Below are positions 1 through 4,972 of a stretch of 5,165 bases of DNA, piece by piece; positions within the stretch are counted from its first letter, which is position 1, and each line of letters starts with the position of its first letter. The notes under the pieces are model-generated. The model was given only the letters and a program-made list of their open reading frames with translations. It ran no database searches and was not told the DNA's origin. The position numbers and the translations under genes were made by a program. The stretch covers positions 1-5,165 of the forward strand of contig JAESRM010000271.1 in NCBI GenBank assembly GCA_016764635.1. The letters are read 5' to 3'. This stretch comes from Planctomycetota bacterium (GTDB taxonomy: Bacteria > Planctomycetota > UBA1135 > GCA-002686595).

Positions 1-636
1 CTGGGAGTTACTGACATGCGCAGTGACGACAGCATCCAGGTTGTATTGGTTGCCGCTTCTGATCTCGTGGCAGCTATGGAGCGAGTTGCTAATGTTCGCA
101 TGTCCAATCTGCGCGATGTAGGCGGCCGCTTCCGCAGCATCTTCGATGTCCGTATTCCAGTGCGGATAGATGACCGTCTGCACGCCAAAGGCCTGGGACG
201 TTTGGGCCATTTGCAAGAGTAGATTGTGGACGGCGGTGCCCGTCGGCGCATTCTTCACGATCACCCAAAGGGGCGCATCGATGCTCGCCAGGATGGGCAG
301 TGCATCGAGCCACACCTGGGGACTGTCCGGGTTGTTGAAGTCGTAGTTGACGTAAGCCAGGAGTTGGAAGTTGCTGACACTTGGGACATGGTTTGCATAC
401 AGGGTCAGCTTGGCCACGTCCGCAGGGAAGTTGCAGCGGGTGACCAGTCCACCGAATCCAAGCGAGTGCAGGAAATCCACATTGCTCACGGGGTCGCTAC
501 CCAGGTTGAAGTCATAGGCCATCAGCTGGGGCCCGGCGGGCACTCTGGGGGGACTGGGTACCAAACCTGCCAAGAAGAAAAAGGTCCCGGCCCAGCGACG
601 GATGGCGCTCCAGGAAACGGTGGGGATGGACTTCAT
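1..636 (-). CDS. Exported sugar phosphate isomerase/epimerase-like TIM-barrel protein, 3' end cut off by the window edge
   Basis: Reading the minus strand from the ATG at 636-634 gives 212 codons with no stop before position 1, so the C-terminal part lies outside the window. Residues 1-35 look like a Sec signal peptide: a basic stretch (RR at 13-14), then a hydrophobic core ending in FFFLAGLV, then a Pro-rich linker. The mature part resembles xylose-isomerase-like TIM barrels (AP endonuclease 2 superfamily). Visible elements are an early strand with MAYDFN (39-44), the LHSLGFGGL segment (56-64), WVIVKNAP (124-131), the IYPHWN strand end with His159 (156-161), Glu165, and the NSLHSCHEI segment with His190 and Glu191 (184-192). 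A following AHVSNSQ strand starts at residue 206. The histidines and glutamates are candidate metal or sugar ligands by family analogy. Substrate is unknown. A GTG at 714-712 is in frame, but the 636 ATG places the signal peptide at the N terminus. No Shine-Dalgarno is visible. The fold is fairly certain, the reaction is not. Confidence 0.75.
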   Translation of the reverse strand, partial: MKSIPTVSWSAIRRWAGTFFFLAGLVPSPPRVPAGPQLMAYDFNLGSDPVSNVDFLHSLGFGGLVTRCNFPADVAKLTLYANHVPSVSNFQLLAYVNYDFNNPDSPQVWLDALPILASIDAPLWVIVKNAPTGTAVHNLLLQMAQTSQAFGVQTVIYPHWNTDIEDAAEAAAYIAQIGHANISNSLHSCHEIRSGNQYNLDAVVTAHVSNSQ

Positions 637-736
637 GGTGTGGGCGTGCGCTGGAAGAATGCGAATCGGTGAGAAGCCCCGTTCGTGCGGCGGTCTGTTG
701 CATGACCGAGCCACTCACTTGACCCAATGGACTGTA

Positions 737-755
737 ACACAACGCCAAATTGTGT
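737..755. repeat. Perfect 6-bp inverted repeat, possible operator upstream of the TIM-barrel gene
   Basis: The arms ACACAA (737-742) and TTGTGT (750-755) are exact reverse complements separated by 7 bases. An outer CCAAT (724-728) and ATTGG (756-760) add a second, asymmetrically placed complementary pair. The element is about 100 bp upstream of the TIM-barrel start, in the most AT-rich part of the gap, where a regulator could bind. Arms this short can arise by chance, so a regulatory role is only inferred. Confidence 0.25.
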
Positions 756-842
756 ATTGGATGGAGCTTCCAAGGGGGCTGCTTGGTGGCTAGGACATTG
801 GGCAGGCGTCCGAGGTGAGGGCGAAGGGGCGCAAGCCTTGCG

Positions 843-881
843 ATAAAAGAAAACAGACCCGCATGGCGGGCCTGTTTTCTT
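843..881 (-). terminator. Rho-independent terminator of the P5C dehydrogenase gene
   Basis: Two 16-base arms (847-862 and 866-881) flank a 3-base loop. Read on the minus strand, the single non-Watson-Crick position (871 with 857) becomes a G-U wobble, so the stem is continuous, with a GC-rich top and an A/T-rich base. It runs into a U-rich tract, GTTTTCTTTTAT. On the plus strand the same position is an A-C mismatch and no T-run follows the hairpin, so the structure is built for leftward transcription. It begins 34 bases after the dehydrogenase stop codon. Confidence 0.88.
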
Positions 882-915
882 GAAGGGGCCCATGGGTCCC
901 TTGTTGACCTCGCGA

Positions 916-2541
916 TCAATCCATGTGCGGATAGCGGAAGTCCGTGGCGGGCACGAAGGTTTCTTTGATCGTGCGCGGGGAGACCCAACGCAGCAGGTTC
1001 AAGATCGAACCGGCTTTGTCGTTGGTGCCTGAAGCGCGCGAGCCGCCGAAGGGTTGTTGACCGACGACCGCGCCCGTGGGCTTGTCGTTGATGTAGAAGT
1101 TGCCGGCCGCGAAGCGCAGGGCGTCGGTGGCGTGGCGAATTCCCATGCGGTCGCACCCGAAGATGGCGCCGGTCAGGGCGTACTCGCTGGTGTTGGCGCA
1201 CAGCTCGAGCGTTTCGTCCACGCGGTCGTCGTCGTACACGTAGACGGCCAGGATGGGGCCGAAGAGCTCCGTACGCATCAGGTCGTGGCGCGGGTCGGCC
1301 ACCTGGATGACGGTGGGGTGCACGAAGTAACCTTCGGAGTCATCGCAGGTGCCGCCGAGCACCACATCCGCGGTGTTGTCCTGGCGTGCGCCGTCGATGG
1401 CAGCTTTGTGCTTGGCAAAAGCCTTGGCGTCGATCACGGCGCCCATGAAATTGCTGAAATCGCTCGTGTCGCCGATTGTGATTTCGGCCATCATGGCTTC
1501 CATCCGATTTTTGACGTCATTCCAAAGGCTTCTAGGGATGTAAGCACGGCTGAGCGCGCTGCACTTTTGGCCTTGGAATTCGAAACAACCGCGCACCATG
1601 GCCACGGCCAGGGATTCGGAGTCCGAGTCGGGCAGGGCCATCAGGAAGTCCTTGCCGCCGGTCTCGCCGACCAGGCGCGGGTACTGGGCGTAGTTCTGGA
1701 TGTTGTTGCCCACGGTCTTCCAGATGGTCTGGAAGACACCGGTGGAACCGGTGAAGTGCACACCGCCCAAACGGCGGTCGCCCATGGTGACTTTGCCGAC
1801 CGTGGAACCCGGGCCGGGGATGAAGTTCACCACGCCCGGGGGCAGGCCGGCTTCTTCCATCAACTTCATCAGGTAGTAGTTGGAGAGGATCGAAGTGGAG
1901 GACGGCTTCCAAAGCGTGGTGTTGCCGAGCAGGGCCGGGGCCGTGGGCAGGTTGCCAGCGATGGAAGTGAAGTTGAAGGGCGTGATGGCCAGCACGAAAC
2001 CGTCGAGCGGGCGGTGCTCCAAGCGGTTCCACATGCCGGGCGAGGAGGCGGGTTGCTCCCCGTAGATCTGCTTCATGTAATGCACATTGAAGCGCCAGAA
2101 GTCGGCCAGCTCACAGGCCGCGTCGATCTCCGCTTGGAAGCAGGTCTTGGACTGACCCAGCATGGTGGCGGCGTTGATCGTATCGCGCCAAGGACCGCAG
2201 AGCAGGTCGGCGGCCTTGAGGAACACGGCGGCGCGCTCTTGCCAGGGCAAATTCATCCAGCTGTTGCGAGCGCTTTCGGCGGCATCGATGGCTTTCGCCA
2301 CGTGCGAGGCATCGGCCTGGTGGAATTGCGCGAGCACGTGCCGGTGCTTATGCGGCACGATGGACTGGCCCGTGTTGCCCGTTCGAATCTCCTCTCCGCC
2401 GATGATGATGGGGACATCGACGACCTCTTGGGACATGGCCTGGAGGCGTTTCTTAAGGGAAGCCGTCTCGGGGCTGTCCGGAGCGTAGCTTCGGATAGGT
2501 TCGTTGACGGGTGCGGGGGGAGTGTAGGCGCCGTGGGTCAT
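916..2541 (-). CDS. L-glutamate gamma-semialdehyde (1-pyrroline-5-carboxylate) dehydrogenase, ALDH4A1-type
   Basis: This cytoplasmic enzyme oxidises glutamate gamma-semialdehyde (the open form of P5C) to glutamate with NAD+, the second step of proline breakdown (EC 1.2.1.88). The 541-residue protein resembles the mammalian ALDH4A1 family along its whole length. Visible landmarks are the N-terminal NEPIRSYAPDSPE region (13-25), the TPFNF cofactor-site motif (187-191), LWKPS (210-214), the FTGS turn (263-266), general-base Glu293 in GETGGK, catalytic Cys327 in GQKCSA, the FGPILAVYVY segment (427-436), and the C-terminal block FYINDKPTG, VGQQPFGG, SGTNDK (482-508). No proline dehydrogenase domain is fused, unlike PutA, so that enzyme must be encoded elsewhere. 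The frame stays open to 2742, but the first 67 residues of that longer version are Arg/Pro-rich and unlike the family, so the ATG at 2541-2539 is chosen; family similarity begins about 12 residues after it. There is no Shine-Dalgarno. The gene is alone on its strand, divergent from the operon to the right and followed by a strong terminator. Confidence 0.95.
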   Translation of the reverse strand: MTHGAYTPPAPVNEPIRSYAPDSPETASLKKRLQAMSQEVVDVPIIIGGEEIRTGNTGQSIVPHKHRHVLAQFHQADASHVAKAIDAAESARNSWMNLPWQERAAVFLKAADLLCGPWRDTINAATMLGQSKTCFQAEIDAACELADFWRFNVHYMKQIYGEQPASSPGMWNRLEHRPLDGFVLAITPFNFTSIAGNLPTAPALLGNTTLWKPSSTSILSNYYLMKLMEEAGLPPGVVNFIPGPGSTVGKVTMGDRRLGGVHFTGSTGVFQTIWKTVGNNIQNYAQYPRLVGETGGKDFLMALPDSDSESLAVAMVRGCFEFQGQKCSALSRAYIPRSLWNDVKNRMEAMMAEITIGDTSDFSNFMGAVIDAKAFAKHKAAIDGARQDNTADVVLGGTCDDSEGYFVHPTVIQVADPRHDLMRTELFGPILAVYVYDDDRVDETLELCANTSEYALTGAIFGCDRMGIRHATDALRFAAGNFYINDKPTGAVVGQQPFGGSRASGTNDKAGSILNLLRWVSPRTIKETFVPATDFRYPHMD

Positions 2542-2547
2542 GGGGCT

Positions 2548-2553
2548 GATATA
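2548..2553 (-). promoter_or_regulatory. Possible -10 element placed for a leaderless P5C dehydrogenase mRNA
   Basis: On the minus strand TATATC is followed by six bases (AGCCCC) and then the ATG. A sigma-70-type -10 at this distance would start transcription at or next to the start codon. The bases before the ATG are pyrimidine-rich and contain no Shine-Dalgarno, which fits a leaderless message. No good -35 lies 16-18 bases upstream, so this is a weak prediction. Confidence 0.22.
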
Positions 2554-2612
2554 GGGAAGAAGGGGTGGGGACACGGGCGGGCCTTGGGCCAGGCGCGACC
2601 TCCAACTGGGTT

Positions 2613-2855
2613 TCGACCCCGACAGGTTATCCGCCCGCAACCGGCGTTGGCTACAGGGGCTTGGGATTCGGGGGAAGGGATTTTCGCATGGGCGGGTTGC
2701 CGGGGGCCTCTCCCGTGCTCCGGAGGAGCGACCCAGGTCCAAAATCCTGTAAAATGCTGTCAGGGGACGATTTGCTGGGCCTGAACCGGGCCATCAGGAT
2801 TCATCCGGGCTAGCATGACGCCTACGGAAGGCCCACGCGCCGATCGACCCCGACA
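2613..2855. repeat. 12-bp direct repeat pair in the divergent intergenic region
   Basis: TCGACCCCGACA occurs exactly at 2613-2624 and again at 2844-2855, with similarity extending to 14 bases with one mismatch. The copies are 231 bp apart, one near each divergent gene. This may be a regulator site shared by both promoters. No third copy was seen in the gap. Confidence 0.35.
2741..2760 (+). promoter_or_regulatory. Tandem decamer containing a -10-like box, possible operon promoter
   Basis: Two adjacent 10-base units, AAAATCCTGT and AAAATGCTGT, differ at one base. Across their junction lies TAAAAT (2750-2755), five of six matches to the sigma-70 -10 consensus, in an AT-rich patch of otherwise GC-rich DNA. 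A start site would fall near 2762, giving a leader of about 125 bases before the lipoprotein gene. The -35 position at 16-18 bp spacing matches TTGACA poorly, so activator dependence or chance are both possible. Confidence 0.22.
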
Positions 2856-2885
2856 AGCCGCTCCAGCCCTGCGATTCCAACCAAC

Positions 2886-3662
2886 ATGAAAGTCACCCAA
2901 GCCCTGCTACTGATCCTCGCCACGACGGCTTCCTGCGTCACCCCGGCTCCTCCCATGACGGATTGCACCCCGTCCCAAGAGACAGGTGAAGCCGTGAAAG
3001 CCGGAAACCAGGACCCAGCCGCCGAGCCCACAGCCAAGCCCGAAGCGCTCGAGGATACGGCATTGGAGGTCCAGGCCTTGGAAAGGGAACTGGAGGAAAC
3101 CCGTCTGAAGCTGGAGATCGCGGAGTTGGATACGGCCAATGATCTCGCAGGAGCCCGACGGGATCTGTTGGAGGCCGACCGAGATGTGGAAGTGGCCCGT
3201 GGCAAGTGGGCCCATTTCCGGGATGCGGAGAGCGTTCTGGATTTGGCCAAGGCCCAATTGGGGGTGGAGCGGGCGATCAGCCGTTTGGAATCCAAGCGTC
3301 AGGATCTGCAGGGCATCATCGAGATCTACGAGGGTGAGGAAGAGGCGCGGGCCAAGGACGAAATCATTCGACGCAACCGTAAGGGCGTGGAGTTTGCGCA
3401 GAAAGCCCTGGACCAAGCGCGCATGGAAGCGCGTCTGGTGGCCGAATTTGAAGTGCCCCAGGAATTGGAGTCCTTGCAATGGGCGTTGGGCGCTGCCGAA
3501 GCGGCCAAGGTCGTGGCTCAAGACGAATTCAAATTGGCCGAATCCAAGGCGCGCCTGTCCCTCTTGAGAGCGCGCAACCAGCTCGTGGAAACGGGCCAGG
3601 AATTACAGTGCAAGCAGGCGCAGCTCGAAGAGCTCAAGGCCGGCGGGAAAGGCTCACTGTGA
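2886..3662 (+). CDS. Putative coiled-coil lipoprotein, function unknown
   Basis: I do not recognise this 258-residue protein as a named family. The N terminus has a Lys, a hydrophobic run (QALLLILATTAS) and Cys17, which reads as a lipoprotein signal; the residue three before Cys is Thr, an imperfect lipobox, so an ordinary signal peptide is also possible. Residues 18-57 are Pro/Ala/Glu-rich and probably a flexible linker. Residues 57-188 are rich in Glu, Lys, Arg, Leu and Ala with heptad-like spacing (for example ALERELEETRLKLEIAEL), indicating long alpha-helical coiled coil. Pro191 breaks the helix, and a second helical stretch runs from about 192 to 252. Such a protein could be a periplasmic or envelope-anchored scaffold. 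It is the first gene of the operon: its TGA overlaps the GTG start of the toroid gene. No Shine-Dalgarno is visible before its ATG (CCAACCAAC precedes it). Coding is supported by a long composition-consistent frame and the exact overlap with the next gene. Confidence 0.8.
   Translation: MKVTQALLLILATTASCVTPAPPMTDCTPSQETGEAVKAGNQDPAAEPTAKPEALEDTALEVQALERELEETRLKLEIAELDTANDLAGARRDLLEADRDVEVARGKWAHFRDAESVLDLAKAQLGVERAISRLESKRQDLQGIIEIYEGEEEARAKDEIIRRNRKGVEFAQKALDQARMEARLVAEFEVPQELESLQWALGAAEAAKVVAQDEFKLAESKARLSLLRARNQLVETGQELQCKQAQLEELKAGGKGSL
3659..3662 (+). promoter_or_regulatory. GTGA start/stop overlap coupling lipoprotein and toroid genes
   Basis: The stop TGA of the lipoprotein gene and the GTG start of the toroid gene share two bases. 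This arrangement usually lets terminating ribosomes re-initiate, giving coupled expression. The nearby AAAGG is only a weak Shine-Dalgarno, which fits reliance on coupling. It also decides the start choice, because the next in-frame codons do not offer an ATG before the signal peptide. Confidence 0.75.
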
Positions 3663-4972
3663 CAACGGACTGCGCATGGAAAATCACTTGGGCGTTCTGG
3701 CTCTCGGCGTCTTTGACCGCCGGGGCATGGGCCGGCCAAGAATCTGAGGAAGTCCCGCAGAAGCCCAAGAAACAGGATTCTGAGCAGGTTTCCAGTCCGT
3801 TCATTCCGGCCGAGCAAGTGTCTGAGAAGTTGGATCTCGCCGTGGGTTACTTGATCGGCGAACAGAACGATGACGGTTCCTGGGGGGGCCAGGGCCCTGA
3901 GAGTGTGCTCGAAGATGGCTTCGCTCTTTCGACCTACAAGTCCTGGTTGCTTGGGGCCCACGCCTTGGGTTGTGGAGCCCTGGCCGGCGTGGAATTCCGT
4001 ACCGATGCCGAGCAGGCCGCATTGGAAAAAGCCGTGCGCCACCTGTGCACCATCGAGCTGCCCAAGCGCGATTCCGACTGGGACATCGACATCGTCTGGT
4101 CGGCGGTCTACGGATTTTCCACCTGCGTGGAACTCCTGCAAAACAAGGGCTTCAAGGAGGCGCAGTGGCAGACCCTACTGACTAGCCGAGGCCAGGAATT
4201 CCTTGCGGTTCTGTTGAAGCACCAGGCACTCTCCGGGGGCTGGGCTTACTACGACGAACCGCCTTTCACGACCACGCCGACCTGGGCCACAAGCTTCACC
4301 ACCGCGGCGGTCTTGCCCGCATTGGTGGACGCTAAGGACGTGCTGGGCTGGTCCATCGAAGATCGAGTCATCCAGCGCGCCGTGCGCTATGTGGAGCGCT
4401 GCGCTTTGCCCAATGGGGCCTATGCCTACGACTTGCGACCCAATGGCGGCGTGAGGGGTTTGGAAGACATCAATATGGTGGAAGGCAGCCTTTCGCGCAT
4501 TCAGGTCTGCAACTGGGCCCTGGCCCGGGCCGGCGTGAAGCGCATCACCCATGACCGCATACGGGAGGGCCTGGACGAGTTTTTCCGCTTCCATGGCTTC
4601 CTGGACCATGCCCGTACACGGCCGATTCCCCACGAAGGCTTCCACGCCAACGCGGGTTACTTCTACTTCTTTGGTCACTATTACGCGGCCCGGGCCATCG
4701 AATTGCTTCCTGTTGAGGAGCGGCGCACCTGGTACCAGCGACTCAGTCCCCACTTGATGAAAACCCAGTGGAAGAGTGGGGGAGCCAGTGACTTTTTGCG
4801 CCCGCCCTATATGGTGGTCGCCTCGACCAGCTTTTTGATCCGCGGCCTGCAATGGGACCTGGACTCCAGGCCCAGGGGCAAGCAGGCTGGGTCTGAGTCT
4901 GTTGCGCCGGCGGTTGAAGCGCCTGTAGAACCTGCGGTGACCCCCACCCCCGAGCTAGAAAAGAAACAATGA
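3659..4972 (+). CDS. Exported alpha/alpha-toroid protein of the prenyltransferase/squalene-oxidase repeat superfamily
   Basis: The 437-residue product starts at a GTG (3659-3661) that overlaps the upstream stop as GTGA, with a weak AAAGG about 6 bases before it. Residues 1-25 form a signal peptide ending in AWA, a good signal peptidase I site, before GQES. Residues 50-400 resemble squalene-cyclase/terpenoid-cyclase toroid repeats: EQNDDGSWGG (68-77, a QW-type QxxxGxW motif), DIDIVWSAVYGF (142-153), LSGGWAYYD (191-199), TWATSFTTAAVLPAL (208-222), LPNGAYAYDL (250-259), EGSLSRIQVCNWAL (275-288), the aromatic block GFHANAGYFYFFGHYYAA (327-344), and a last repeat around TQWKSGG (369-375). No DxDD cyclase motif is present. 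A Pro/Ala/Glu-rich tail (402-437) probably lies outside the fold. It likely acts outside the cytoplasm, perhaps as a lipid- or glycan-binding toroid or an unknown enzyme. The frame is open from 3479, but the earlier part lies inside the upstream gene and lacks a signal sequence. Confidence 0.85.
   Translation: MTTDCAWKITWAFWLSASLTAGAWAGQESEEVPQKPKKQDSEQVSSPFIPAEQVSEKLDLAVGYLIGEQNDDGSWGGQGPESVLEDGFALSTYKSWLLGAHALGCGALAGVEFRTDAEQAALEKAVRHLCTIELPKRDSDWDIDIVWSAVYGFSTCVELLQNKGFKEAQWQTLLTSRGQEFLAVLLKHQALSGGWAYYDEPPFTTTPTWATSFTTAAVLPALVDAKDVLGWSIEDRVIQRAVRYVERCALPNGAYAYDLRPNGGVRGLEDINMVEGSLSRIQVCNWALARAGVKRITHDRIREGLDEFFRFHGFLDHARTRPIPHEGFHANAGYFYFFGHYYAARAIELLPVEERRTWYQRLSPHLMKTQWKSGGASDFLRPPYMVVASTSFLIRGLQWDLDSRPRGKQAGSESVAPAVEAPVEPAVTPTPELEKKQ
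4969..4972 (+). promoter_or_regulatory. ATGA start/stop overlap coupling toroid gene and third gene
   Basis: The toroid stop TGA overlaps the ATG of the next gene, repeating the arrangement at the previous junction. A purine-rich stretch (TAGAAAAGAAACA) precedes it but is not a clear Shine-Dalgarno. Two consecutive 4-base overlaps are strong support for a single transcript carrying all three genes. Confidence 0.7.

Larger units (their letters stand above)
637..915. other. Intergenic region between two minus-strand genes
   Basis: This gap separates the stop of the P5C dehydrogenase gene from the start of the TIM-barrel gene; both are read leftward. It holds the terminator at 843-881 and, closer to the TIM-barrel gene, an AT-richer pocket around 721-760 with a short inverted repeat. 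Because the terminator precedes the TIM-barrel gene, that gene probably has its own promoter between about 640 and 840. I could not find a convincing -35/-10 pair there. Open frames crossing this stretch show no recognisable protein. Confidence 0.6.
2542..2885. other. Divergent intergenic region between P5C dehydrogenase and the three-gene operon
   Basis: These 344 bases must contain the promoters for both the leftward dehydrogenase gene and the rightward operon. No strong -35/-10 pair is evident in either direction. Visible elements are a 12-bp direct repeat (2613-2624 and 2844-2855), a tandem decamer (2741-2760) with a -10-like TAAAAT (2750-2755), and a TATATC sequence (minus strand, 2553-2548) just before the dehydrogenase ATG. 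Open frames crossing the region (for example 2565-2813 plus) have low-complexity translations and no recognisable protein. Confidence 0.6.

Noticed and set aside
226..672. 148-codon plus-strand frame
   Set aside because: It lies opposite the TIM-barrel coding sequence and gives a low-complexity translation with no known motif.
512..1201. 229-codon minus-strand frame spanning the terminator and the dehydrogenase C terminus
   Set aside because: It overlaps the dehydrogenase in another frame, runs through the intergenic terminator, and is Arg/His/Pro-rich.
2542..2742. 67-residue N-terminal extension of the P5C dehydrogenase
   Set aside because: The translation is Arg/Pro/Ser-rich and unlike the family, whose similarity begins shortly after the ATG at 2541.
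1054..2784. 576-codon open frame on the plus strand opposite the P5C dehydrogenase gene
   Set aside because: It is antisense to a gene with clear catalytic motifs, and its translation is Gly/Val/His-rich without a recognisable fold. Long antisense frames are common in GC-rich genes.
2779..2797. CCTGA/TCAGG inverted repeat as a possible attenuator before the operon
   Set aside because: The 5-bp arms are too short to form a convincing hairpin, and no U-tract follows.
2565..2813. 82-codon plus-strand frame in the divergent intergenic region
   Set aside because: It is Gly/Arg/Pro-rich with no motif or Shine-Dalgarno and ends before the operon. It is more likely non-coding promoter DNA.
3479..3658. 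60-residue N-terminal extension of the toroid protein
   Set aside because: It lies within the lipoprotein gene in another frame. The GTG at 3659 gives a proper signal peptide and a 4-base overlap.
4175..4852. 225-codon minus-strand frame
   Set aside because: It is antisense to the toroid gene, with a Gly/Val/His-rich translation and no family resemblance.
3659..4972. Calling the toroid protein a squalene-hopene cyclase
   Set aside because: It is shorter than those enzymes, lacks DxDD, and carries an export signal. Only the repeat fold is supported.
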